Below are positions 14,718-29,325 of a stretch of DNA of 36,385 bases, in pieces. The stretch spans positions 1-36,385 of the forward strand of contig NZ_JAHCDD010000062.1 in the NCBI RefSeq assembly GCF_018413525.1, written 5' to 3'. The DNA comes from Acidovorax sp. CCYZU-2555. GTDB taxonomy: Bacteria > Pseudomonadota > Gammaproteobacteria > Burkholderiales > Burkholderiaceae_C. The notes beneath the pieces are model-generated. The model was given only the letters and a program-made list of their open reading frames with translations, was not told where the DNA came from and did no database searches. How positions within the stretch are numbered: the stretch's first letter is position 1; each line of letters opens with the position of its first letter. The translations under genes were made by a program, and so were the position numbers.

Positions 14718-16859
14718 ATGACCGCCCAGTTTCCCGTCCAGATTGCCCTGCAGATGCCGGCCCACAGCGCCGTCGGTCACCTGCTGACCTACGCGGCCAG
14801 CACGCGTCTGGCGCCGGGAACGCTGGTGCGCGTGCCGCTGGGCAAGCGCGACATGCTGGGCGTGGTCTGGGACGACCCGGCCGCGGCCGAAGACCCGCCC
14901 GCAGCGGAATCGACCTTGCAGCTGCGGCCCGTGACCGGCGTGCTCGAAGGCATTGCGCCCTTGCCCGACGCCTGGCGCCGGCTGGTGGCGTTCGCCGCGC
15001 GCTACTACCAGCGCAGCATCGGCGAAATCGCCATGGCCGCGCTGCCGCCGCAGCTGCGCGAACTCACGGCCGAGCAGCTCGCACGGCGCCTCAAGCCGCC
15101 CAAGACCGCGCCCGCGGCGCCCGCCCCGGGCGTGGCGCCCGCGCTCGTGGCCTTGAGCTCCGAGCAGGAGCAGGTGGTGGCGCAGATTGCGCAGAGCGCC
15201 GCCGCGGCCCGTCCTTTCCTGCTTTACGGCAGCACGGGCAGCGGCAAGACCGAGGTCTATCTGCGCTGCGTGCAGGCCGCGCTCGACGCCGACCCCACGG
15301 CCCAGGCGCTGGTGATGGTGCCCGAGATCAACCTCACGCCCCAGCTCGAAGCGCGCTTTGTCGAGCGCTTCGCGCCGCAGTACGGCGCGTCGGCCGTGGT
15401 CAGCATGCACAGCGGCATGACCGGCCCGCAGCGCCTCAAGAGCTGGCTCGCGGCACACACGGGCCAGGCGCGCATCGTGCTCGGCACGCGCATGGCGGTG
15501 TTTGCCAGCCTGCCTGGCCTCAAGGTCATCGTCGTCGACGAAGAACACGACGCGAGCTACAAGCAGCAGGAAGGCGCGCGCTACTCGGCGCGCGACCTGG
15601 CGATCTGGCGCGCGCGTGCCCAGGGAGCGCAGGTCATCCTGGGCAGCGCCACGCCGTCGTTCGAGAGCTGGCACGCGAGCCGCCCGGCCAGCGAGCAGGA
15701 CCCGGGCGGGCGCTATCTGCGCCTGCACATGCCCAGCCGCATCGGTTCGGCGGCCCTGCCCAAGGTGCGGCTGGTCGACATGACCCAGCAGCCCAGGCGC
15801 GCGGTGTTCTCGCCGCCGCTGCTCGCGGCGATCACCGAGCGCGTGCAGCGCGGCGAGCAAAGCCTGGTGCTGCTCAACCGCCGCGGCTTCGCCCCCGTGC
15901 TCTATTGCGCCGACTGCGAATGGAAAAGCGACTGCCCGCATTGCAGCGCCCACCAGGTGTTCCACAAGGGCGACCGCACGCTGCGCTGCCACCACTGCGG
16001 CTTCACGCAGCGCGTGCCGCATGCCTGTCCCAGCTGCGGCAACCCCGACATCCTGCCGCTGGGCAAGGGCACGGAGCAGCTCGAGGAAGAACTCGCGCGC
16101 CTGCTGCGCAATGTGCAGCGGCCCGACCATGAACCGGCGCGCGTGGCGCGCATAGATGCCGACACCACCAAGGCCAAGGGCGCGCTCGAGGAGCAGCTCG
16201 CGCAGATGCATGCGGGCGACATCGATGTGCTCGTGGGCACGCAGATGGTCGCCAAGGGCCACGATTTCCGCCGCATCACGCTGGTCGCGGCCGTGCAGCC
16301 CGACAACGCGCTGTTCTCCAACGATTACCGCGCCGCCGAGCGGCTGTTCTGCCTGCTGATGCAAGCCGCGGGCCGCGCCGGGCGCGACGCCGACTATCTG
16401 CAGGCCAGCGGCAGCCGTGCCGAAATGTGGATACAGACGCGCGACCCGCAGCACGCGGTGTTCAACGCGCTGCGCACCCACGACTATCCGGCGTTCGCCG
16501 CGCAGCAGCTGCAGGAACGCGCGGACGCGGGCATGCCGCCGTTTGCCTACCAGGCGCTGGTGCGCGCCGACGCCCGCACCCAGGAAGACGCCCAGGCCTT
16601 CCTGCTGGCTGCGAGCCAGGCCGCGCGCGACGCCCAGCTGCCGGGGCTGGACGACGTATTCCTGTTCCCGCCGATTCCCATGACCATCCAGCGCGTGGCC
16701 AACGTCGAGCGCGCGCAGATGCTGATAGAAAGCCTGGACCGCACGGCGCTGCAACGCTTCCTGCACGCCTGGCAGCCGTTGCTGCACCAGCTGCGCGCCC
16801 AGCCCCAGCACCGACCTTTGGTGCGTTGGCTGGTCGATGTAGACCCCTTGGCGATCTGA
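14718..16859 (+). CDS. priA: Primosomal protein N' (replication-restart helicase PriA)
   Basis: A 713-residue superfamily 2 helicase that recognises stalled forks and D-loops and reloads DnaB away from the origin. The N-terminal DNA-binding domain runs to about residue 110. Walker A GSTGSGKT is at 171-178 and the Walker B-type DEEHD near 274, followed by the aromatic-rich loop DASYKQQEGARYSARD. The zinc-binding insertion has paired cysteines starting at C397 (CADC, CPHC, CHHC, CPSC). The C-terminal helicase motifs include VLVGTQMVAKGHDF and QAAGRAGRD. All functional elements are present. The gene begins 74 bp after the last DnaA box. It is followed after 130 bp by the asparaginase gene. Confidence 0.96.
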   Translation: MTAQFPVQIALQMPAHSAVGHLLTYAASTRLAPGTLVRVPLGKRDMLGVVWDDPAAAEDPPAAESTLQLRPVTGVLEGIAPLPDAWRRLVAFAARYYQRSIGEIAMAALPPQLRELTAEQLARRLKPPKTAPAAPAPGVAPALVALSSEQEQVVAQIAQSAAAARPFLLYGSTGSGKTEVYLRCVQAALDADPTAQALVMVPEINLTPQLEARFVERFAPQYGASAVVSMHSGMTGPQRLKSWLAAHTGQARIVLGTRMAVFASLPGLKVIVVDEEHDASYKQQEGARYSARDLAIWRARAQGAQVILGSATPSFESWHASRPASEQDPGGRYLRLHMPSRIGSAALPKVRLVDMTQQPRRAVFSPPLLAAITERVQRGEQSLVLLNRRGFAPVLYCADCEWKSDCPHCSAHQVFHKGDRTLRCHHCGFTQRVPHACPSCGNPDILPLGKGTEQLEEELARLLRNVQRPDHEPARVARIDADTTKAKGALEEQLAQMHAGDIDVLVGTQMVAKGHDFRRITLVAAVQPDNALFSNDYRAAERLFCLLMQAAGRAGRDADYLQASGSRAEMWIQTRDPQHAVFNALRTHDYPAFAAQQLQERADAGMPPFAYQALVRADARTQEDAQAFLLAASQAARDAQLPGLDDVFLFPPIPMTIQRVANVERAQMLIESLDRTALQRFLHAWQPLLHQLRAQPQHRPLVRWLVDVDPLAI

Positions 16860-16938
16860 CAGGGAACTGTCAAGGGCATTTTGTTACTGGGGTCTGCTCT
16901 TGCCAAGGCGTGGGCGGCAGTGCATTGTCAGCGGCTGA

Positions 16939-19082
<2,144 letters not shown>

Positions 19083-19305
19083 GGCGACGATCAATCAAGG
19101 GAGAGCTGGCGGCATGCCAACCATGGCCGCGAGTTTGGCACGAACTGTTACCTCGATGACACACCCATGCCCACTCCGGGCATGCTGCACTGCAACACCA
19201 ATCCAGGCCCCAGGCCAGTATCATGCGTGCTGCCCCGCGCCGCGCACGCCGGCGCGCCGCTCGCCCTCTCTTTCTGTCTTCCAACCGCCGATCCCCTCCC
19301 TGCCT

Positions 19306-21372
<2,067 letters not shown>

Positions 21373-21390
21373 TCCCTGATTCCGACATTT

Positions 21391-21843
21391 ATGCCCTTGT
21401 CCCTTTCCTCTTTCCTGCGCTGCATTGCGGCGACCGCCCTGCTGCTCGCCGGCAGCGCCTTCGCGCAGACCGCGCAATGCGTGGACGCCACCGAGGCCAG
21501 CCACCAGACGCTGCTGGGCCGCTGGAACGCCGAATTCACGCCCGCGGCCGACACGCCGCCGGCCCAGGCCACCACGGCCCGCCTTGAACTCACGCCCCAC
21601 CCCGAACTCGCGGCCAGCGTGCGCGGCCGGCTGCAACGCGCGGGCGGCGAAGCGCTGCTCGCCGGCGATGTCGACCAGGGCGACTTCACGCTCGAAGAAT
21701 CAATCAACGGAACGAATATCAGCGCGACCTGGATTGGCCAGGTCGTCGCAGACAGTTGCGGCAAGGAAATTCGCGGAACATGGACACAGGAAAACCCTCC
21801 ACTCGCCCTTTCTTTCGTGCTGCGCAAGCAGCCCGGAGAATGA
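21391..21843 (+). CDS. Small secreted protein of unknown function, coupled to pldA
   Basis: A 150-residue protein with a clear Sec signal peptide (residues 1-25, cleavage after AFA, before QTAQC). The mature part is a compact beta-rich-looking domain with two cysteines (C30, C123) that could form a disulfide. The residues LLGRWNAEFT near the start and IRGTWTQENPPLALSFVL near the end suggest a lipocalin-like or similar small beta-barrel repeat of a G-[RT]-W motif, but I do not recognise the family. It starts 18 bp after rep and its stop overlaps the pldA start (ATGA), so translation of the two is coupled. A periplasmic helper or regulator of PldA is a reasonable but untested idea. Confidence 0.78.
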   Translation: MPLSLSSFLRCIAATALLLAGSAFAQTAQCVDATEASHQTLLGRWNAEFTPAADTPPAQATTARLELTPHPELAASVRGRLQRAGGEALLAGDVDQGDFTLEESINGTNISATWIGQVVADSCGKEIRGTWTQENPPLALSFVLRKQPGE

Positions 21844-23015
21844 ACGCGTTCAACGCGCCCACGCTCGCCGCCGCCGCGGTCTGGAGCCTGCTGTCGCTGC
21901 CCGCCGTGGCCGCGCCCGGCAGCCCGGTCAGCAGCACGCCCACGGATGCCTGGCGGCTGTGCACCGCGGCCGTCGATGGCGCCGAGCGCCTGGCCTGCTT
22001 CGACGCATGGGCCGACAAGCAGCCCTGGCAGGCCCCGGCCGCCAGCGCGCAGACGCTGCCCGCGGAGCCCACCTTGCCGGTGCCCGCGCCCATCGTCGCG
22101 ACATCGGCCGCGCCGCTCACTGCCGACCCCATGCCCGCCGACCCCGTGGTGCGCGGCTGCAACGACGCCAAGTACAGCGCGATGACGCGCTTCTGGGAGC
22201 TGACCGAAGGCACGGACTGCGGCACGTTCGCCGTGCGCGGCTACCGCCCCATGTCGATCTCGGCCGTGGCCAGCAACAGCGTCAACCGCCAGCCTTCGTC
22301 GCCCGCACCCGACCACCAGAGCACGACCGCCACCGACTACCGCAGCACCGAAACCCGGCTCAACATCTCGGTGCGCACCAAAATCGCCAAGGGCCTGTTC
22401 GCGCACACGCCCGAGCGCAAGGATTCGCTGTGGTTCGGCTATACGCAGCAGTCGTACTGGCAGGTGTTCAGCCCCGACCTGTCGCGGCCGTTCCGCACCA
22501 CCGACCACGAGCCCGAAGTGATCTACGTCTACCCGCTGTCGCTGTCGCTGCCCGGCGGCTGGAACTGGGCCTATGCGGGCGGCGGCCTGGTGCACCAGTC
22601 GAACGGCCAGAGCCTGCCGCTGTCGCGCAGCTGGAACCGCTGGTATCTGATGACAGGCCTGGAAAAAGGCAACGACTTCGCGATCACCAGCCGCATCTGG
22701 AAGCGCGTCAACGAGGGCGCACTCAGCGATGACAACCCCAACATCAGCGACTACCTGGGCCGCGGCGAACTCACCGGCACCTGGAATCCCAACCGCGTGC
22801 ACACGCTGAGCGCCACGGTGCGCAGCTCGCTGGGATCGACGCCGCGCGGCTCCCTGCGGCTCGAATGGCTGCGCACGCTGGGCGACGGCATAGGCGGCGG
22901 ACGCAGCAATCTGCGCCTGCACACGCAGCTGTTCTCGGGCTATGGCGACAGCCTGATCGACTACAACCGCAAGCGCACGGTATTCAGCGTAGGCTTCAGT
23001 CTTCTTGATTTCTGA
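21840..23015 (+). CDS. pldA: Outer-membrane phospholipase A
   Basis: A 391-residue precursor of the OMPLA beta-barrel, a calcium-dependent dimeric phospholipase/lysophospholipase of the outer membrane. The catalytic triad is visible as H252 and S254 in GGGLVHQSNGQS and N266 in RSWNRWY, with the same spacing as H142-S144-N156 in E. coli. The C-terminus ends in phenylalanine (SVGFSLLDF), as expected for barrel insertion. Between the signal peptide and the barrel is an N-terminal extension of about 100 residues with VDGAERLACFDAWA, a short motif often seen at the start of such precursors, and a proline/alanine-rich linker, making it longer than the E. coli protein. The ATG overlaps the preceding stop. 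A hairpin follows at 23017-23053. Confidence 0.92.
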   Translation: MNAFNAPTLAAAAVWSLLSLPAVAAPGSPVSSTPTDAWRLCTAAVDGAERLACFDAWADKQPWQAPAASAQTLPAEPTLPVPAPIVATSAAPLTADPMPADPVVRGCNDAKYSAMTRFWELTEGTDCGTFAVRGYRPMSISAVASNSVNRQPSSPAPDHQSTTATDYRSTETRLNISVRTKIAKGLFAHTPERKDSLWFGYTQQSYWQVFSPDLSRPFRTTDHEPEVIYVYPLSLSLPGGWNWAYAGGGLVHQSNGQSLPLSRSWNRWYLMTGLEKGNDFAITSRIWKRVNEGALSDDNPNISDYLGRGELTGTWNPNRVHTLSATVRSSLGSTPRGSLRLEWLRTLGDGIGGGRSNLRLHTQLFSGYGDSLIDYNRKRTVFSVGFSLLDF

Positions 23016-23016
23016 G

Positions 23017-23053
23017 TTCGCGACGGCAGCGCGCACAGCGCTGCCACCGCGAA
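23017..23053 (+). terminator. Hairpin after pldA
   Basis: A long imperfect inverted repeat, TTCGCGACGGCAGCG against CGCTGCCACCGCGAA (13 of 15 positions pair), with a 7-base loop, starts 2 bases after the pldA stop. It probably ends the rep-pldA transcript. There is no T-run. Confidence 0.5.
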
Positions 23054-23131
23054 CAGCCCGACTTTCGCACCGCTTACCCGACTTTGTAACGCCCGCAAGG
23101 CCGCGCAGAATGGGGGCTTGAAGGAGGATCG

Positions 23132-23524
23132 ATGGATCAGCAATACCAGCTCAAGGCCGGCCACTATTACCTGTACGACATGCGCGACACGCCCAGCGCA
23201 GTCACGGGTGAGCGCCGCTTTCGGCTCAGGACAGAGACCGTGGCCATCGCATTCGACCTGCACACCGGTGAAGTCCACCAGCACGGCACGCCCACGCGCA
23301 TCCACTCCTGGGCACTGACCGCGCGCCGGCGCCTGCGCGCCGCCGGGGCCTGGGACTCGGCAGACGACATCGTGGTCGTCTCCGGCCCGCTGCCCGTCGA
23401 TGAAATCAACAACTGCCTGCGCATCAGCGGCTATTGCCGGCGCATGTTCCAGCGGCTTGCAAGCCTGCCGCATGGCAAATGGCAGGCCGGCAAGACGGCG
23501 TCCAGCCAGTCTCGCCGGGCCTGA
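23132..23524 (+). CDS. Hypothetical protein
   Basis: A 130-residue basic, soluble protein that I do not recognise. It has no signal peptide or membrane helix. The first half alternates charged and hydrophobic residues (RFRLRTETVAIAFDLHTGEV), suggesting beta strands, and two cysteines occur in NNCLRISGYC. A very good ribosome binding site, AAGGAGG at 23121-23127, sits four bases before the ATG, which supports real expression. Upstream, a 9-bp sequence CCCGACTTT is repeated 20 bp apart (23057 and 23077). The gene ends 9 bp from the convergent universal stress protein gene. No function is proposed. Confidence 0.72.
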   Translation: MDQQYQLKAGHYYLYDMRDTPSAVTGERRFRLRTETVAIAFDLHTGEVHQHGTPTRIHSWALTARRRLRAAGAWDSADDIVVVSGPLPVDEINNCLRISGYCRRMFQRLASLPHGKWQAGKTASSQSRRA

Positions 23525-23533
23525 CTGCGCGCT

Positions 23534-25275
<1,742 letters not shown>

Positions 25276-25341
25276 GACCCTGAGGGCGACCGGGGTAAGC
25301 GGCTACTTCGGGCGCAGCGCTGTCCTGCTATCTGACAAGAG

Positions 25342-25374
25342 TTGACAAACCCTGTCGCAGCCCACCGCTATATT
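25342..25374 (+). promoter_or_regulatory. Possible promoter of the diguanylate cyclase gene
   Basis: A perfect TTGACA at 25342-25347 and a TATATT at 25369-25374 lie 30 bp before the ATG at 25404. The 21-bp spacing is longer than ideal, so strength is doubtful. A second TGACAA copy just upstream (25333-25338) forms a short direct repeat with it. Confidence 0.3.
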
Positions 25375-25403
25375 GGCCGAGACCACGGTTTCTCGTCCAA
25401 TAA

Positions 25404-26867
25404 ATGCCTCTGCCCTCTTTTGTCTCCGCTGCGCGCAACGCCTCGCTGCCCGCGCTCGCCCCGATGGCGAGCGTCATGGGCCTGGGGCTGTGCCTGTTTG
25501 TCGCCTGTCTGGCGGGCATACTGAGCCGGCCCACGGGTTTTCTGTCTTCGTTCTGGCCCGCGAATGCGGTGCTGCTGGGCATGCTGCTGCGCTGGCCGGC
25601 ACTCGCGCAAAAAGCCTCCTGGCTGATCGCTCTGGTGGTCTTCGTGCTGGCCGACCTGCTGACCGGCAGCAGCCTGCTGGCCGCGGCCTGGCTTTCGGCC
25701 GCGAACCTGTGCGGCGTGGCCTGCGGCTGGTGGTTTCTGCACCGCCTCGACGCGCCACGGCTGTACCTGCGGCGCCAGACTTCGGTGCTGTATCTGCTCG
25801 TCGGCTGCACGCTCGCCGCCGCGGGCTCGACGCTGGTCGGCGCGGGCACCGGCCCCATACTGTTCCATGCCAGCTGGGCCGAGACCGCGATGATGTGGTT
25901 CAGCACCGAGCTGATGAACTTCATGCTGATCCTGCCGCTGATTCTCAGCATCCCGACTTGCAGCGCCAGCCACTGGTTCGCACGCGCCAGGTCGCGCGCG
26001 TCATGGACCCTGGCCCTGCCCTTGCTGTCCGTGATCGCCACCGAATACGCGGCGATCACGCTGGGCGGCCCGGGCGCGCTGGCCTTCACCGTGCCGTCGT
26101 TGCTGTGGTGCGCGCTGGCCTATCGCCTGTTCACCACGACCTTGCTGAGCCTGCTGGTCTGCATATGGAAAATCGCCACCATCTCATGGGGAATGCTTGA
26201 ATTCACGCCCGCCGACCTCGACGTCGCGGTGTCGCTGCGGCTGGGCCTGACGCTGCTGTCCATGGGACCGCTGGCCGTGGCCTGCTCGCAGCTGGCGCGC
26301 AGCGAGCTGCTGCGCCGGCTCGACCGCGCGGTAAGCCACGACTCGCTGACCGATGTGCTGGCGCGCGGCGCCTTCCTGGCCCAGGGCCAGCGCCTGCTCG
26401 AGCGCCTGCAGCACCCGCAGGAGCCCGCGGCCGTGCTGATGCTGGACCTTGACCACTTCAAGCGGGTCAACGACCGCCACGGCCATGCCGCGGGCGATGC
26501 CGTGCTGCGCGCCTTCGCCCAGACGGTGGGTGAGGCGTTGCGGCCCCAGGACCTGTTGGGCCGCGTGGGCGGCGAAGAATTCGCCGTGCTGCTGCCGGGT
26601 GTGCGCGCCTCGGCGGCGCAGCAGATTGCGACGCGCATCTGCACGGCCGTGCGCGCGCAGCGGCTGGAGCTGTCGCCGGACGTGCAGTTGAGAGTCACGG
26701 TGAGCATAGGCGTGGCATTGACCGATGGCACGCCACAGACGCTGGCAGAGCTGCTGCAGCGCGCCGATGTCGCGCTGTACCAGGCCAAGGCCGCGGGCCG
26801 CGACGGCTGGCAGCTCAGCACCGCCGACAGCGACAACCCGCAGCTAGAGGCGAGGGTCGGGGTCTGA
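25404..26867 (+). CDS. Membrane diguanylate cyclase (MASE1-like sensor plus GGDEF)
   Basis: A 487-residue inner-membrane protein. Residues 15-310 contain about eight hydrophobic helices with FWPANAVLLGMLLRWPA, resembling the MASE1 sensory domain. The C-terminal GGDEF domain (about 325-470) has the active-site GGEEF at 389-393 and the product-inhibition site RPQD at 380-383, exactly five residues before it, plus LMLDLDHFKRVNDRHGH. It should therefore make cyclic di-GMP from two GTP and be feedback-inhibited. The signal sensed is unknown. Its last 24 bases overlap the convergent zinc-ribbon gene. The left-edge HDOD protein is another possible member of the same signalling network, though not adjacent. 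Confidence 0.9.
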   Translation: MPLPSFVSAARNASLPALAPMASVMGLGLCLFVACLAGILSRPTGFLSSFWPANAVLLGMLLRWPALAQKASWLIALVVFVLADLLTGSSLLAAAWLSAANLCGVACGWWFLHRLDAPRLYLRRQTSVLYLLVGCTLAAAGSTLVGAGTGPILFHASWAETAMMWFSTELMNFMLILPLILSIPTCSASHWFARARSRASWTLALPLLSVIATEYAAITLGGPGALAFTVPSLLWCALAYRLFTTTLLSLLVCIWKIATISWGMLEFTPADLDVAVSLRLGLTLLSMGPLAVACSQLARSELLRRLDRAVSHDSLTDVLARGAFLAQGQRLLERLQHPQEPAAVLMLDLDHFKRVNDRHGHAAGDAVLRAFAQTVGEALRPQDLLGRVGGEEFAVLLPGVRASAAQQIATRICTAVRAQRLELSPDVQLRVTVSIGVALTDGTPQTLAELLQRADVALYQAKAAGRDGWQLSTADSDNPQLEARVGV

Positions 26868-27923
26868 AGGCAGCTGCGGCGCAGGTTCGACCGCGGCCGG
26901 CGTGCCGCACGCATGGCAAAAGCGCGAGAACGTGCTCTTGCGCGTCACGCAAGTGCCGCAGCGGTCGAACAGGCCTATGCCGCAATGCGGGCAGTAATCG
27001 ATCAACGGGTCCTTGAGATCCACAACGCGCTCGCAACCCGGGCACACGCCCTTGGCCAGCCGCGACAGCGCGACGTCATAGCTCAGCTCCACGCGGCGCT
27101 GGGCATCGGGCATGGCTTCCTGGCGCTTTTGCCGTTCGAGATAGCGGTTGAACGCCTGGATGGCCGCTCGCCCCAGCACCACCGTGAGCACAATTCCGAC
27201 GATATAGCGCACATAGCCGCCGTAATCGGGCAGGTAGGGCACGAGTTCGACGAAAAACGCAAACAGCGCAAAGAAGATGAAGCCCCAGACGAAAGGCCAG
27301 GCGTTGCTGCGGCGCTTCTTGGCGAACAACCAGCCCGCGATCAGCAGCAGGGGCAGTGTCAAGGCGAGGCGGTAGAGAAACACGCGCAATTCCTGCGCGC
27401 GCTGGGCGGCCTGCCATTGCGCGCGCGCGCCGTCATTGAGCAACCGCCATTCGTTCTCGGCGCGCGACAGCGCCTGTTGGGCATCAAGCTGCTGCTGTTG
27501 CTGGGCCTCGACCGCCACGCCCGCGCGGCGCTCGGCATCCTTGAGTTGGTCGAGCGCGCGCGTGCGCGCCAGCAGTTCGCTGTCCTGGTCGGCGCGCTGC
27601 GTGGCGCTGCGCGTCGCGACCCAGTTGTCGAACGCTTCGCGCGCCGCGGCATAGGACTTGCGCGCCGCGCGGTACTTGAGTTCGGCCTGCTCGAGCGCGC
27701 TGGTCGCCTGGTCGCGCAGCTGCTCCGATGTCTGCTGCTGCAGCCTGACCTGGGCCGCGCGCTCGGGCGGCATGAAGTCTTCGATGCGCTGCACGCTCTC
27801 GACCTGGGGCAGATCGCCGACCACCAGGCTGCCCAGCCCGACCAGGAACCAGGCGAACACCACGGCCACCAGCCACAGGCCGCGGCGAAACCATTTCTCG
27901 GGCAGACGCAAAGCTTTGCTCAT
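26844..27923 (-). CDS. Membrane protein with coiled coil and double zinc ribbon, unknown function
   Basis: A 359-residue protein I cannot assign. Residues 14-36 form one membrane helix. Residues 55-180 are a long glutamine/alanine/arginine-rich segment that reads as coiled coil, predicted periplasmic if the N-terminus is inside. Three more helices follow at about 181-200, 210-230 and 237-253. The C-terminal cytoplasmic part carries four CxxC pairs (C294/297, C311/314, C322/325, C336/339), enough for two zinc ribbons, then a proline-rich tail. The architecture suggests a membrane-anchored scaffold or sensor that spans the membrane and binds protein or nucleic acid in the cytoplasm. It is 8 bp downstream of the LplT-like gene on the same strand, so probably co-transcribed. 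It overlaps the convergent cyclase gene by 24 bases. Confidence 0.8.
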   Translation of the reverse strand: MSKALRLPEKWFRRGLWLVAVVFAWFLVGLGSLVVGDLPQVESVQRIEDFMPPERAAQVRLQQQTSEQLRDQATSALEQAELKYRAARKSYAAAREAFDNWVATRSATQRADQDSELLARTRALDQLKDAERRAGVAVEAQQQQQLDAQQALSRAENEWRLLNDGARAQWQAAQRAQELRVFLYRLALTLPLLLIAGWLFAKKRRSNAWPFVWGFIFFALFAFFVELVPYLPDYGGYVRYIVGIVLTVVLGRAAIQAFNRYLERQKRQEAMPDAQRRVELSYDVALSRLAKGVCPGCERVVDLKDPLIDYCPHCGIGLFDRCGTCVTRKSTFSRFCHACGTPAAVEPAPQLPSDPDPRL

Positions 27924-27931
27924 GGATGCTC

Positions 27932-29281
27932 CTAATGCTCAGGATTCAACAGGCGCGCGCCCCGCACCAGCGCCGCGCAGCGCGACAGGTATTCGGGCAC
28001 CAGCAGGAACACGGCCAGCGACACCAGCAGGTTGGCGCCAGCGATGATCAGAAACAGCTGCGGAATGCTGCAGCCCGCGGACAGCAGCGCGCCCGCGATC
28101 AGGCTGCTGGCGATCATGAACAGCGCATTCAGGATGTTGTTGGCCGCAATGATGCGCGCGCGGTGCGTGGGCTGGCTGCGCAGCTGGACCAGCGCATACA
28201 TGGGAACGCTGTAGATGCCGACCGCCATCGACAGCAGCAGCAGATCGGCGACCACGCGCCAGTGCGCGGGCTGCGCCAGGAATGCCGAGATATCCATCAG
28301 GCTGCCCGGCGGAAGACTGCGCGACGCCAGGTACAGGTCGGCGGCAAACAGGCTCATGCCCAGCGCGCCCAGCGGTACCAGACCGATTTCGACCTGGGCG
28401 CGGCTCAGGCGCTCGCACAGCAGCGCGCCCGCGCCGACACCGACGGAAAACACCACCAGCAGCAGCGCCGCGACCTGCTCGTTGCCGTGCAGCACCTCTT
28501 TCGCGAATGCCGGAAACTGGGCCAGGAACACCGCGCCGAAGAACCACATCCAGCTGATGCCCAGCAGCGAGCGGAACACCACGGGCTGCGTATGCGCGAG
28601 CCGCAGGTTGCGCCAGGTTTCGCTGAACAGATTCCAGTTGATGCGCAGATTGGGGTCGGTCGCCGGCCCCGCGGGAACGAACTGCGCCGACAGCCGGCCC
28701 AGCAGCGCCAGCACCAGGCCCGCGACCGCGACCTGCGCATGGCCCACTTCGGGCACGGCGACCAGCAGGCCGCCGGCGACATTGCCCAGCAAAATGGCGA
28801 CGAACGTGCCCATCTCGACCATGCCGTTGCCGCCCGTGAGCTCGCGCTCGGACAGCACCTGGGGCAGATAGGCGAACTTGGCCGGACCGAACAGCGTCGA
28901 ATGCGTTCCCATCAGGAAGATGCAGGCCAGCAGCAGCGGCACGTTCTGCGCGAGCATGCCCCACGCGACCAGCGCCATGATGGCGATCTCGAGATTCTTG
29001 GTCAGCAGGAAAATGCGCCGCTTGTCCCACTTGTCGGCAAGCTGGCCCGATGTCGCCGAGAACAACAGATAGGGCAGGATGAACAGCGCGCCTATCACCA
29101 GGCCGGCGAGCGACGGCGGCAGCCACGACACGCTGAGCTGATAGGTCACCAGGACGGTGAAAGCGAACTTGAACAGGTTGTCGTTCGCCGCGCCCGCGAA
29201 CTGGGTCCAGAAGAACGGGCCGAAACGGCGCTGGCGCAGCAGCGCGTACTGGTTGGGGCGGTCCGCGCCATCTTCATGCAT
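27932..29281 (-). CDS. MFS transporter, LplT-like (lysophospholipid flippase type)
   Basis: A 449-residue major-facilitator protein with about twelve helices. It starts MHEDGADRPNQYALLRQRRF and reads FGPFFWTQFAGAANDNLFKF, the N-terminal pattern of LplT and of the transporter half of the fused MFS/acyltransferase proteins. In E. coli LplT moves lysophospholipids across the inner membrane for re-acylation by Aas. No Aas or PlsC acyltransferase domain is attached or visible next to it here, so re-acylation would need a gene elsewhere. pldA in this window makes the lysophospholipid substrate, which fits, though the genes are 5 kb apart and on opposite strands. Substrate assignment is by family likeness. 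Confidence 0.8.
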   Translation of the reverse strand: MHEDGADRPNQYALLRQRRFGPFFWTQFAGAANDNLFKFAFTVLVTYQLSVSWLPPSLAGLVIGALFILPYLLFSATSGQLADKWDKRRIFLLTKNLEIAIMALVAWGMLAQNVPLLLACIFLMGTHSTLFGPAKFAYLPQVLSERELTGGNGMVEMGTFVAILLGNVAGGLLVAVPEVGHAQVAVAGLVLALLGRLSAQFVPAGPATDPNLRINWNLFSETWRNLRLAHTQPVVFRSLLGISWMWFFGAVFLAQFPAFAKEVLHGNEQVAALLLVVFSVGVGAGALLCERLSRAQVEIGLVPLGALGMSLFAADLYLASRSLPPGSLMDISAFLAQPAHWRVVADLLLLSMAVGIYSVPMYALVQLRSQPTHRARIIAANNILNALFMIASSLIAGALLSAGCSIPQLFLIIAGANLLVSLAVFLLVPEYLSRCAALVRGARLLNPEH

Positions 29282-29325
29282 GCCGGCAATCCTTCAGGTT
29301 AAGCATTGCCGGCATTGTGCCGCGA

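Noticed and set aside
14353..14721. Possible 122-residue gene reaching the priA start
   Set aside because: Odd amino-acid composition, no binding site, weak third-position GC, and it spans two DnaA boxes; better explained as non-coding.
27436..27654. Small plus-strand frame inside the zinc-ribbon gene
   Set aside because: Antisense shadow of a coiled-coil region; no start signal and no recognisable features.
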